Below are positions 33,905 to 42,632 of a stretch of 64,000 nt of DNA, piece after piece; the stretch's first letter is position 1, and the number at the start of each line of letters is the position of its first letter. Below the pieces are notes generated by a model. It did not search any database. It had not been told where the DNA came from and saw nothing but the letters and a program-made list of their open reading frames with translations. Origin of the DNA: CAXQUZ01 sp942491145 (lineage in GTDB: Bacteria > Myxococcota_A > UBA796 > UBA2385); contig CALOBC010000028.1 in NCBI GenBank assembly GCA_942491145.1, positions 4,003 to 68,002 of the forward strand. Direction: 5' to 3'. Made by a program: the position numbers and the translations under genes.

Positions 33905-34816
33905 ATGACGATGCGCACCCTGCTGCCCCTGGCCCTCATCACGCTGGTCGGCGTGGCCTGCTCCGACAAGTCCGGCACCGACGACTCGGCTGGCGCTGAG
34001 GCCGATGCGGACACCGACGCGGACGCAGACTCGGACGCCGATGCTGATGCGGACGCCGACGCGGACGCCGATGCGGACGCCGATGCCGACGCAGACGCCG
34101 ATGCCGACGCTGCGTCCATCACCGGTCAGGTGGTCTGGGAAGACGGCAGCCCCGCCACCAATGTCCAGCTTCGGATGTGCGACGAGTCGTGCTTCACGGC
34201 CAGCCCCGACAGCTCCGGCAACTGGTCCTTCAGCGGCATCAGCCCCCGCGACTATACCTTCCAGGCCGTCGTTCTCGGCGACACCACCTACGCCGTGCCC
34301 AACGCGCTCATCCCGCTGGGCGCCAGTGAAGCCCGCGCGCTCACCGAGCCTGTCGTCATCCCGAAGTTCAGCGGCGACGCGATCGACGTGACCGGCCCCG
34401 GCCAAGCGCTGAACCTCGACGGACTCGAGCTTGTGGGCAACCCCGACACGATGTCTGGCGGCACCTACACCCCCGACTACGCGCCCGAAGGCGGCGCTGC
34501 GCTGTACGCACGGTCGGTGCGCATGGACCCCACCACCGCGGGACTTCCCACCGATGGCATCGAGGGGGAGATCGTCGCGATGTGGTACCTGGGCAACTTT
34601 GACATCCAGCTTTCGTCGCCCTGGCCCTTCACGACCACCTACGACAGTGGGCTGACCGAGGGCGACACGCTCAACATCTACACGCTCGTGAATGCCGACC
34701 ACGCATGGGTTCTCGGCGGAACCGCGACCGTGGGCCCCGGCGGCACCATCGCGTCGGACCCCGACGCCGGCATCAGCGCACTCGGCACGGTCCTTCTGGT
34801 CGCTCCCGCAGAGTGA
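33905..34816 (+). CDS. Ala-Asp-repeat lipoprotein with carboxypeptidase-regulatory-like domain
   Basis: This is a 303-residue lipoprotein, with lipobox VGVAC and GGAG before the ATG. A linker and an (Ala-Asp)n tract of about 45 residues lead into a beta-sandwich of the carboxypeptidase-regulatory/Cna-B type (ITGQVVWEDGSPATNVQL, then SGNWSFSGISPRDYTFQAVV). Another beta-rich domain of about 150 residues follows, without recognised motifs. The same dipeptide tract is in the oppositely oriented gene at 31,316. The protein is probably exposed at the cell surface, with the tract as an acidic stalk. Confidence 0.78.
   Translation: MTMRTLLPLALITLVGVACSDKSGTDDSAGAEADADTDADADSDADADADADADADADADADADADADAASITGQVVWEDGSPATNVQLRMCDESCFTASPDSSGNWSFSGISPRDYTFQAVVLGDTTYAVPNALIPLGASEARALTEPVVIPKFSGDAIDVTGPGQALNLDGLELVGNPDTMSGGTYTPDYAPEGGAALYARSVRMDPTTAGLPTDGIEGEIVAMWYLGNFDIQLSSPWPFTTTYDSGLTEGDTLNIYTLVNADHAWVLGGTATVGPGGTIASDPDAGISALGTVLLVAPAE
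34000..34110 (+). repeat. Tandem repeat encoding (Ala-Asp)n, inverted relative to 31.5 kb tract
   Basis: GCN-GAC/GAT codon pairs repeat in frame through the lipoprotein's stalk. The opposite-strand tract 2.4 kb upstream has the same base pattern, so the two form an inverted repeat pair flanking the HEAT and DUF6918-like genes. Confidence 0.78.
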
Positions 34817-34847
34817 GCCCCCGGCTGGCCAGCCACCCGCTCCGCCA

Positions 34848-35642
34848 TCAGCGCCGCGAGAACGTGGCGTTGACGGGGCAGTGGTCGGACAGCGCCGGCT
34901 CGCGCCCCGTGATCCAGCTCTTGAGCGCACGGGTGGCCAGATCGGGCGAAGCCAAGATGTAGTCGATGCGCCAGCCCCGGTCCAACGTCCGGGCTTGGCC
35001 TCGGTTGGACCACCAAGAGTACTCCTGAGTGTCCGGGTTGAGCTGGCGGAACACGTCCACCCACCCCAGCGCCAGCAACCGGTCCATCCACTCCCGCTCA
35101 CTCGGCAAGAAGCCCGAGTTTTTCTTGTTTCCGGACGGGTTGTGGATGTCCTGGGCGGTGTGGGCGATGTTGATGTCGCCGCAGATCACGACGGGGCGAC
35201 CCTCCGCGAGCAGCCCCTTGGAGTACTCCAAGAAGGTGTCCATGAAGTCCTCCTTGATGGTCTGGCGTGCGGTGCCCGACGACCCACTGGGCAGGTACAG
35301 ACTGATGACCGCAGCCTCGGCGGTGTCCATGCGGGTGAAGCGCCCTTCGGTGTCGGCCAAGGGGATGCCGCAGGTGTTGACCCCCGGCCCATCCACATCG
35401 AGCCGGGTCCACACTGAAGTGCCGCTGTAGCCCTTCTTCTCGGCGTTTGCCTGGATCGACTTCCACCCCCGCGGGGCGGTGTGCTCGTCGGTCATCTGGT
35501 TGGGCTGAATGCGCAGCTCCTGCAGGGCGATGACGTCGGCCCCGCACGTCTTGCGCCAGTCCACAAAGCCCTTGCGGGCGGCGGAGCGGATGCCGTTGAC
35601 GTTGAGGGTGGTCAGCTGCCAAGTCGCGGGGTCACGGGCCAT
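34848..35642 (-). CDS. xth: Exodeoxyribonuclease III
   Basis: This is a 264-residue member of the exonuclease III / AP endonuclease family (E. coli XthA is 268 residues). Motifs are LNVNGIRSAARKGF, ALQELRIQ (catalytic Glu), VVICGDINIAH, then WRIDYILASP and LSDHCPV (the Asp-His pair of the active site). It repairs abasic sites and trims 3' ends. The start at 35642 is close behind the preceding gene's stop (gap 4 bases), so the two are probably translationally linked. An upstream ATG at 35669 would overlap that gene. Confidence 0.93.
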   Translation of the reverse strand: MARDPATWQLTTLNVNGIRSAARKGFVDWRKTCGADVIALQELRIQPNQMTDEHTAPRGWKSIQANAEKKGYSGTSVWTRLDVDGPGVNTCGIPLADTEGRFTRMDTAEAAVISLYLPSGSSGTARQTIKEDFMDTFLEYSKGLLAEGRPVVICGDINIAHTAQDIHNPSGNKKNSGFLPSEREWMDRLLALGWVDVFRQLNPDTQEYSWWSNRGQARTLDRGWRIDYILASPDLATRALKSWITGREPALSDHCPVNATFSRR

Positions 35643-35646
35643 CGGT

Positions 35647-36294
35647 TCATGCCTTAGAGATGCGGACAAAGCGTCCGTGGGTGGGGGTGTCGGCCACCGC
35701 GCGCACGCGGATCAAGCGGGCTTCGATGTCCATGCTGCACCCGGCGCGCAGGCGCTCACCGGGCAGGCCTTCGATGGCCAGCTCGAGCTCGCCGTCGTCA
35801 CAGGTCAGGCGGTAGGGCCGGGGCACATCCCCCCGAAAGATGGTGTGCCAGCCAGCGTCCTTCTCGGTCGGTGCCGGCAATCGGATGCGCCCGGCATCTT
35901 GGGCCCGTGACGCGCTTCGCCACACCCATCGCATGCCGGGCGTGACCTTGGTTGGGGCCCCCTCATCGGCGACCGCCTCTTCACTCGGCCCCTCACCACC
36001 ATCGGGCGGGGCCACCGTCAGGTCCGGCTTGGCGACATCGGTGCGGGGGGCTTCGGCATCCCGCCCGCCCTCCACCACCGACAGCTCCGGTTCCGCTTCC
36101 GCGGGGGCTTCGAGGTCCGTCGGCCGGCCAAAGATGTCGCCGCGCACCATCCGAAAGGCGGCGCGCAGCTCGGTCGTGAGTTGCTCACGGGCGGGCCCGA
36201 GGTGGATCTGGGCTTCTTCGAGCGCACGCTGGACTTGCTCGACCACATCGTCCACGACGCCATCGCCGCCCGTTGGGGGTGTGTTGTTGGCCAT
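35647..36294 (-). CDS. Hypothetical hydrophilic protein
   Basis: This is a 215-residue protein of unknown family. An N-terminal helix of about 60 residues contains DVVEQVQRALEEAQIH and reads like a coiled-coil segment. A disordered Glu/Ala/Pro/Asp linker (about 60-115) follows. The C-terminal 90 residues are beta-rich (WHTIFRGDVPRPYRLTCDDGELELA) and probably form a small domain. A strong GGAGG ribosome-binding site precedes the ATG. The gene ends 4 bases before exonuclease III, indicating one operon. Confidence 0.7.
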   Translation of the reverse strand: MANNTPPTGGDGVVDDVVEQVQRALEEAQIHLGPAREQLTTELRAAFRMVRGDIFGRPTDLEAPAEAEPELSVVEGGRDAEAPRTDVAKPDLTVAPPDGGEGPSEEAVADEGAPTKVTPGMRWVWRSASRAQDAGRIRLPAPTEKDAGWHTIFRGDVPRPYRLTCDDGELELAIEGLPGERLRAGCSMDIEARLIRVRAVADTPTHGRFVRISKA

Positions 36295-36360
36295 GGGAGG
36301 ACCTCCTCAAGATTCCCCCCATAGCCCGCCCCACTGCGCCGATCCCCGGGGGCCAGCTCG

Positions 36361-37752
36361 TCACCGCTGCCGGGCCCCCCGCAGCCAGCCGTCCCCGCGC
36401 AGGCGCCACGCGGCAACCCCGAACAACACGACCACCTCGGCGGTGAGCCCCCACCACGCGCCGGCCGCGCCCCAGCCCCGATCCAAGGCCAAGTGCAGCC
36501 CGAGCGGCAGCTTCACAAGCCAGCTCGTGCCGACCCCAAGCACCATCACCACCCGCACATCCCCCGCACCGCTCAGCGTCGCGAGCCCGACCATGGCGCC
36601 CGCATCGAACACCTGCAGCAGCGCCGCGATGGTGAGCAGCCCGACGGCCACGTCCGTCACCTCTGGCGACAGACCAAAAGGCGCCAGCAGCCACCCGGGC
36701 ACGCCGAGGAACACCCCCGAGAACAGGCCCATGACGAGCACACCCAGGAAGAGTCCCGAGCGCCAGGCTCGGCGGGCTTGGGCGGGCCTGCCCCGTCCGA
36801 CCGCTTGGCCCACCAGCACACCGGTGGCTTCTCCGATGGCATGCCCCGGCAGGAAGCTCAGGCTCATCACCCGAATCACCACCAGATGGGCTGCCAGGGC
36901 GGTGTCCCCGACCCGGGCCAGGGCGGATGCAAACACCATCCAGGCCCCCACTTCGAGCACTGCACGCACACCACCCGGGCTGCCCAGCCGCCACAAGCGG
37001 CGCACCACCGACCACGCCAGGGGTCCGTCCCCCCGCAGGGCGGGCCGAGCCGACAGGCCAAGCACGACGAAGCCCGAAGCAAGCCCGACCACTGTGGCCA
37101 GCGCGGCGCCCTGAACCCCCATCGCAGGCCAGGGCCCCCAGCCGTAGATGTAGAGCGGGTCGAGCGCGATGTTGACCGCATTGGCCACCAGCGTTGCGCG
37201 CATGGGTGCACGGGTGTCACCGCGGCCCTGGAACCAACCCGCAAGCGCCAGCGTGCCAAACCAGAGCGGCGCACCCAACACACGAACCCCAAACCAACCG
37301 GTGGCCAGCTCCAGCACCTCCCCGTCCGCACCGGCGAGGCCCAAGATCACGCCGCCCAGCCCGGCCAGCGGCAGCGTCAAGACACCGAGTGTGGCCGCAA
37401 GTGCAAGCCCCACCCGTCCACCGTCCCGCGCGGCGACCCCATCCGCGGCTCCATGGGCCTGGGCCACCACCACCCGCACGCCACCGAGAAGGCCGGTGCC
37501 GAAGGCATGCACGAAGTGACTGGCCACGGCACCCAGCCCCACCGCCGCGAGCGCAGCGGTCCCCAGCCAGCCCACATACAAGGTGTCGACCAGCGCCATC
37601 GCCGTGAACGACAGCATCTGCACCGCGATGGGCCACGCCAGACGCGCGACCTGCCGCACCCGCACCAAGCGCCGGCGGGTCGCCACCGAGCCCGACACCC
37701 GCGCCACCGCCCGGCGCAACCGCACCCGGCCGTCCAATTGCATTGTTGACAT
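36361..37752 (-). CDS. MATE-family multidrug/metabolite exporter
   Basis: This is a 463-residue integral membrane protein with about 12 hydrophobic helices in two halves, the size and layout of MATE transporters. The first half reads MALVDTLYVGWLGTAALAAVGLG, a hallmark of the family's TM1-TM2. The second half repeats the pattern with GDTALAAHLVVIRVMS. It exports cations, drugs or metabolites against Na+ or H+ gradients. The ATG at 37752 is preferred, with GGAG about 8 bases upstream; GTG at 37770 is possible. It is transcribed alone, with a long gap before the next gene. Confidence 0.88.
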   Translation of the reverse strand: MSTMQLDGRVRLRRAVARVSGSVATRRRLVRVRQVARLAWPIAVQMLSFTAMALVDTLYVGWLGTAALAAVGLGAVASHFVHAFGTGLLGGVRVVVAQAHGAADGVAARDGGRVGLALAATLGVLTLPLAGLGGVILGLAGADGEVLELATGWFGVRVLGAPLWFGTLALAGWFQGRGDTRAPMRATLVANAVNIALDPLYIYGWGPWPAMGVQGAALATVVGLASGFVVLGLSARPALRGDGPLAWSVVRRLWRLGSPGGVRAVLEVGAWMVFASALARVGDTALAAHLVVIRVMSLSFLPGHAIGEATGVLVGQAVGRGRPAQARRAWRSGLFLGVLVMGLFSGVFLGVPGWLLAPFGLSPEVTDVAVGLLTIAALLQVFDAGAMVGLATLSGAGDVRVVMVLGVGTSWLVKLPLGLHLALDRGWGAAGAWWGLTAEVVVLFGVAAWRLRGDGWLRGARQR

Positions 37753-38434
37753 CACAAACTCCAAGTGCACTCAAGACGCACGAGTGCCTTCGCCGACCCA
37801 ACACAAGGACCGACGTGCAAACACAAAAACAATCCGCCCCACCCGCAATTCCGCAGGACAGGTGCACGCGCCGTCAGCCATCCCACGGCGCCCGCCGGGT
37901 CTTGGGCGACACAAGGTCCACCAAGAACACCAACAGACCGCCGATGGCTGGCCGCCGGGCGATCACCTGAGGATGCGAGAACTGAGGGAGGACAGTCGTC
38001 CAGAGTCACCGATCAAAGGCGACTATCAGCCACGCAAGCCAGGCGGCCCGGCCGACCTTGCATCCGGGAAGGCCACCCGGTTCATCCCGTCGACCCGGAG
38101 ATCTTGGCAGTCATCACCCAAGATGGAGTTCAGGACGGGGACCGAGGCAAAGTTGAAGGTGCTGGACATGGGTCACTCCACAGTGTGGTGAGGTAGATGG
38201 TGTTTGCCGCGAACATGGGCCGCGGCGCGAGACTTTGGCATCGGATGGTCGACTCTGCAAGTTGAATTTCAACTGATGCTGCAACCCGAAGGGTCCGCAA
38301 GACCCAAGAGTGGTGCACAGCAAGCCATTCCCGCGCTCCATGGGCGCCGGAGCCCACAAGTTGGGAGCGCCACGTCGATGTGTTGTCGGCGTTTCGACAC
38401 ATGGGGTCCATCCCACGACCGGCCCCAGCGTGCG
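37753..38434. other. Intergenic region without a supported gene
   Basis: This is a gap of about 680 bases between the MATE and K+ channel genes. Reading frames here are short or are extensions of the channel frame without similarity to channel sequences. I see no tRNA, repeat or clear promoter box. Promoters for both neighbouring genes must lie here. An upstream extension of the channel frame to 38204 stays open but is Arg/Pro/Ser-rich. Confidence 0.5.
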
Positions 38435-39997
38435 ATGATGCTCGCCACTCGAAGCCCGCCGGAGCCCTCGGTGCCCACGTCCGCCAAGCCATCCTTGTGG
38501 AGCCACCTCCACGGGGCCATGCACCGCCCGAGCCACCCGGCCTGGCGATGGGTCGAGGGCATGGTGTGGACCACTATTGTTGTGTCCGTGGCCATTGTGG
38601 GGCTCGAGCTCGCCTTGGAGTCTCTGCCGCCAGCGCTGGCTGTGGTGGACCAGTTCCTGCTGGTCTTCTTCGGGCTCGAAGTGGTGATGCGAATCCTCAC
38701 GTTCCGCCCCCCCGAGCTGGACCTGCTGAAGATGACCGCCAGCCAGCGGCTCTGGGCTCACTTCGTCGGACGCCTGCGCTACTGCCTCCAGCCGCTGGTC
38801 CTGTTCGACATCATTGCCGTGATGGCGGTTGTCCCTGCCTTGCGCGGGCTGCGTGCGATGCGGATGCTCCGGCTGGCCCGCAGCTTCCGCTCGTTTCCCC
38901 TGGCCAGTCCCCTGCGTGGACTCGCCCAAGCGGTGCGAGAACACGGCCTCCTGTATGGCGTGGCATTCAGTGTTCTCGGCGGATCGACCATTATAGGGGG
39001 CTCGAGCCTCTACTTGGCCGAGCACGGCACCAACCCGGACCTGACCACCCTCGCCGACGCGATCTGGTGGGCCCTGGTGACCCTGACCACCGTCGGCTAC
39101 GGCGACATCAGCCCGATGACGCCCATTGGTCGGGTCGTCGGCGGCGCGATGATGGTGGTCGGCATGATCACCTTGGCCCTGTTCGCGGGCATTGTCGGCA
39201 ACACCATGCTCAGCTCCGTCATGCGGGTGCGCGAGGAGCAGTTTCGAATGAGCTCATCGATGAACCATGTGGTCGTGTGTGGATGGGAACCGGGCGCAAG
39301 AATGCTGCTCGACGCCATTCTCGCAGAAATTGACACCCAGACCACCGAGCTGGTCATCTTTGCCCCCAACGAGCGGCCCGCCAATGTTCCGCCGGAGTTC
39401 CGATGGGTCAGCGGCGATGCCACCAAAGAGAGCGAGCTCGGCAAAGCCCGAATGGAGAGCGCCGACGCAGCGCTGATTGTGGGGTCCCGTGCCCTGTCCC
39501 CCCAGGACGCCGATGCCCGCACCCTGCTGACGGCATTCACCATCCGCTCCTACATGGACAGCCAGCCCACGACCGCCCGTCGCTTGCGGGCGCTGTACTT
39601 GGTGACCGAGATCCTCGACGCCGAGAACGTTCGCCATGCGCGCACCGCCGGCGCCGACGAGGTCATTGAGACCACGCGCATCGGGTTCTCGCTGTTGTCC
39701 CATGCCATCGTCCAGCGGGGCACCGCCGAGCTGTTGGGGCGGATCACCGCTGCGGGTGCACACAGCCTCTATGTGGGCAATGTGCCCGACGACATCGAAC
39801 TGCCCGCGCCGTTCTCGGTGGTCTCGACGGAGCTGCAGGCCCGCCACCGGTTGATGGTCATCGGCCTCACCGACACCGAAGGTCGGGCCCAGCGCCTGAA
39901 CCCCCGCCCGGACGCGATCATCCGAGTCACCGATCGGATCATCTATCTGGCGGAGTCTGCGCTGCTTCCCGTGAAGGATCAGTGGAACCCTGAGTGA
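38435..39997 (+). CDS. Voltage-gated-type potassium channel with RCK/TrkA-N domain
   Basis: This is a protein of about 520 residues. A 6-TM channel core has a positively spaced S4-like helix (ALRGLRAMRMLRLARSFR) and the selectivity filter TTVGYGD in the pore loop. It is followed by a cytoplasmic RCK domain starting HVVVCGW, with a Rossmann-like fold and a terminal TrkA-C-like region. The domain order matches prokaryotic Kv/KvAP-like or Kch-type channels. The start is not marked by a strong ribosome-binding site; 38435 is the first in-frame ATG that leads into the membrane region. Its 3' end overlaps the convergent receiver-like gene by 59 bases. Confidence 0.88.
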   Translation: MMLATRSPPEPSVPTSAKPSLWSHLHGAMHRPSHPAWRWVEGMVWTTIVVSVAIVGLELALESLPPALAVVDQFLLVFFGLEVVMRILTFRPPELDLLKMTASQRLWAHFVGRLRYCLQPLVLFDIIAVMAVVPALRGLRAMRMLRLARSFRSFPLASPLRGLAQAVREHGLLYGVAFSVLGGSTIIGGSSLYLAEHGTNPDLTTLADAIWWALVTLTTVGYGDISPMTPIGRVVGGAMMVVGMITLALFAGIVGNTMLSSVMRVREEQFRMSSSMNHVVVCGWEPGARMLLDAILAEIDTQTTELVIFAPNERPANVPPEFRWVSGDATKESELGKARMESADAALIVGSRALSPQDADARTLLTAFTIRSYMDSQPTTARRLRALYLVTEILDAENVRHARTAGADEVIETTRIGFSLLSHAIVQRGTAELLGRITAAGAHSLYVGNVPDDIELPAPFSVVSTELQARHRLMVIGLTDTEGRAQRLNPRPDAIIRVTDRIIYLAESALLPVKDQWNPE

Positions 39998-40337
39998 GCT
40001 CGCGCACCATCGCGAGGAACACTTGGGAGCGAAACGGGCGGAGCACCACACCGGCGACCGGCCACTGCTGGGCAGCCTCGATGAGGCCCCGCTGGTGCTC
40101 GCCCACCATCAGCAACACCGGACGGCCACCGGTCGCCAGCTCGGTGACCCAAGACTGGACCAGAGCGAGGTCATCCGTGCGAGGGCCCACCACCGCCAGC
40201 GCAACCGTGGGCGGCGGTGATGCGTCGCCGAGCACGACCACGTCAAAGCCCCCGGCGTCCAGCACCCGCTCAAGCTGGAGTCTCGCCATCTGAGACTCCA
40301 CCAAGATGCCCACTGGTGGACCATTTCCATCGCCCAT
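39939..40337 (-). CDS. Degenerate receiver-domain-like protein
   Basis: This is a 132-residue protein resembling a stand-alone response-regulator receiver. The N-terminal strand is VGILVESQMARL (E near the acidic pocket), with helix/strand alternation and LLMVGE and VVLRPFRSQ near the end. The phosphoacceptor Asp is not in its usual place (VVGPRTDD) and the usual Lys reads Arg, so phosphorylation is doubtful. It lies 8 bases downstream of a lipoprotein gene on the same strand, forming a two-gene operon, and its end overlaps the channel gene on the other strand. It may be a protein-interaction module. Confidence 0.6.
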   Translation of the reverse strand: MGDGNGPPVGILVESQMARLQLERVLDAGGFDVVVLGDASPPPTVALAVVGPRTDDLALVQSWVTELATGGRPVLLMVGEHQRGLIEAAQQWPVAGVVLRPFRSQVFLAMVRELTQGSTDPSREAAQTPPDR

Positions 40338-40345
40338 GCCGACCC

Positions 40346-40834
40346 TCAGCGTTCCTGAGTGAGCACCAGTGGCGCCGACTCGTTGCCGGACCGATCGACG
40401 AGAACGGCCTCAAACACGAAGTCACCAAGCTGGGTGCAGTTCACCGGGGCGTACCCGGACTGGGTCTCGCCAAACGAGCCCTCGCACTTGTAGTCCCGAC
40501 AGACAAACTGGGCTTCTTTCTCCCACACGGCGCTGCCATCCGACGCGCGGGTGGCGATGAGGGTGCCCTCCTGCACGTCCGCGGGGCCCTGGGGGTCGTC
40601 GTACTTGCACTCGATGTAGGCAAAGCTGCCCGAGCTGTCGGAGCCCGCTTGGCACCAGATGCGCCCATCGCTCGCCACCGGACCATCGCCGTCAAACTCG
40701 CTGCCCGAGCCGGCGCCGAACTCGGACTCGCCGTCGCCGGAGTCGCCCTCCCCATTGCCCTTGCCCGACCCGCACCCAGGCAGAACCACGACGGCCACAC
40801 AGACCACGGCAGGAAGCAGGAAGACAGAACGCAT
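40346..40834 (-). CDS. Small Cys-rich lipoprotein
   Basis: This is a 162-residue lipoprotein. GAGGAA lies about 7 bases before ATG 40834, and the signal ends LPGC. A Gly/Ser/Asp/Glu-rich linker (SGKGNGEGDSGDGESEFG) precedes a small globular domain with four cysteines (WCQAG, IECKY, FVCRDYKC, VNCTQ) that could form two disulfides. No family recognised. It forms an operon with the receiver-like gene (gap 8 bases). Surface location is likely. Confidence 0.68.
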   Translation of the reverse strand: MRSVFLLPAVVCVAVVVLPGCGSGKGNGEGDSGDGESEFGAGSGSEFDGDGPVASDGRIWCQAGSDSSGSFAYIECKYDDPQGPADVQEGTLIATRASDGSAVWEKEAQFVCRDYKCEGSFGETQSGYAPVNCTQLGDFVFEAVLVDRSGNESAPLVLTQER

Positions 40835-41053
40835 CGGATTCCTCGGCATTGGCGCGCACTTCGGTGTCGGCTTGGACAGCGACCCACGCATGGGGGGGGA
40901 GCGGGGTTCGGAGTGCGCGGCCCTCTCAACCACCACAACCCCATTATCTTGGCCCAGCAGTCGCATGTTGGCCACTCTCGCGCCCGGCTGACAAGAGCCC
41001 GTGGCGATTCTCACAGGATGCAGACCCCTCCCCATGACGCAGGCCACCTTCGC

Positions 41054-42532
41054 ATGAACCAGGCCACGGACCGGCGCATCGCAGCCGCACTGTCGCTGTG
41101 CACGGCCACGGGGCTGGTCGCGGTGCGATGGGGGGCGGGCTTGTGGGGCGCCCTGGGCACCGACGCACCCCTGTGGGGCCTGACCACGCTCGACCTGTGC
41201 GCGGGCGCACCGCCGCTGGTTCCACCGCTCTATCCTGTGCTGGTGGGGGCACTTCAGCTCACTGGCTTGACCCTGGTGGACGCCGGCTGGATGGTGGCGC
41301 TGGCGGCCGCAGCGCTGGTGTCCGCCGCAACATTCTGGGCGGCGCGGACGGCGGGTGCACTGCGCAGCACGGCCATCGTCGCGGCGGTGCTCGCCGGGCT
41401 CAGTCCCGACCTCGGTGCGTGGGCCCAGCAGCTGCAACCCGACAGCCTTGCATCCCTCGGGATGGTCCTTCTGGGCGGCATCTTCGCCCACCAGGCACGC
41501 CAACCGGACGCCCGCTGGCCACGCCTCTCCCTGGTCCTCCTCGCTGGCCTCTGGCCGCTGCTTCGGGAGCACGGCACCGCCCTGGCTGCCTTGATCATCG
41601 GTGTGCTGGCGGTCAGTCCCCGGGGCCTGCGCTGGGCAGGGGGTGCAGCACTGGCATGGTGGGCGGGACCGCTGTTCGTGGGGGTGCTGCCCGGTCTTCA
41701 CCCGCTGGATGTGCCCTGGGCGGAGCGCTCGGGCGGGGCACTGTCGGCGCTGACCGCAGAAGGCCCAGACGCGGTCCCGTACATCCGCGAGCTGCACCGA
41801 GAGGCCCGCCGGGCGTACCTGGACCTCCTGACACAGCACGACCGATGGGGGCAGGTGCGCTGGCACCTCGGTCGGAGCCTGCGCCTTGCGGCAGACGGGT
41901 GGGCCGTGGTCGCGGTCGCCGCCGTGGGCCTCATGGCGCGACGCAGCCGAGTCCTGAACCGCCTCGCGCTGCCCATCTTGACAGTCGTGCCGGCATTGCT
42001 CATCTGGTCTCAGCGTCGGCACGTGATGCTCGCACTCCCGCTGTGCCTCGCGGTCCTGGCTGCGTGCGCCCCCGCCCATCTTCGCCTTCGGCAGGCCATG
42101 GTTGCAGTCGTGGGCATCTGTGTTGCCGTCGCCCATGCCACGCTCTGGCCGCCCGTGCTCCGGGGCCTCCAGACCGAGCGTCCCCGAGCGGAACACTATG
42201 CCGAAGTGGGCGCCTGGATCTGCGCCAACCACCCCGACAACGCCCTGATTGGGGGCATCTTCCAAGACGTGGGGCTGTATTGTCCACGGCCTCGGCACGA
42301 TCCCGATGGCACCCTCGCCGACTGGCACACCGTGCTGGTGGCCGACCGTCCGCCGGGTCCGTCGCCGCTGGGCACGTGGACGTCGGTCTTCCAAGGTTCG
42401 GGGCAGCTCCAGGCGTATGTGCTGGAGCCGCAGCGGCTGGACCGCCCCTGCCTCGATGGCCGCCCCGCACCCCAGACCGCCCACTTGAGCGTCGGTGCCG
42501 CACACGCCACCATGGTCGGGTGCGGCAACTGA
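41054..42532 (+). CDS. Multi-pass membrane protein, GT39/glycosyltransferase-like
   Basis: This is a 492-residue membrane protein with about 10-12 hydrophobic helices and a C-terminal soluble domain of about 120 residues. The overall pattern resembles GT-C (dolichyl-phosphate-mannose transferase-like) proteins. An acidic pair in the first extracytoplasmic loop (after helix 1) fits the catalytic Asp of that fold. The C-terminal domain has PDNALIGGIFQDVGLYC. The start ATG at 41054 is taken; 41018 is possible. No lipid-sugar pathway genes are nearby, so substrate and function are open. It precedes a cytochrome-like lipoprotein by about 100 bases. Confidence 0.6.
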   Translation: MNQATDRRIAAALSLCTATGLVAVRWGAGLWGALGTDAPLWGLTTLDLCAGAPPLVPPLYPVLVGALQLTGLTLVDAGWMVALAAAALVSAATFWAARTAGALRSTAIVAAVLAGLSPDLGAWAQQLQPDSLASLGMVLLGGIFAHQARQPDARWPRLSLVLLAGLWPLLREHGTALAALIIGVLAVSPRGLRWAGGAALAWWAGPLFVGVLPGLHPLDVPWAERSGGALSALTAEGPDAVPYIRELHREARRAYLDLLTQHDRWGQVRWHLGRSLRLAADGWAVVAVAAVGLMARRSRVLNRLALPILTVVPALLIWSQRRHVMLALPLCLAVLAACAPAHLRLRQAMVAVVGICVAVAHATLWPPVLRGLQTERPRAEHYAEVGAWICANHPDNALIGGIFQDVGLYCPRPRHDPDGTLADWHTVLVADRPPGPSPLGTWTSVFQGSGQLQAYVLEPQRLDRPCLDGRPAPQTAHLSVGAAHATMVGCGN

Positions 42533-42632
42533 GGGGATCCGCTCCCTGATCGGGCGCAGCATCCTCCCGGCCATCCTGGGCGCGACGCCTCCCGTCGGCG
42601 ACACTGCCCCCGCCCCACTGCCCCCGGCACCC

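Noticed and set aside
37753..38434. tRNA or small gene in the gap before the K+ channel
   Set aside because: No cloverleaf or conserved frame could be made out by eye.
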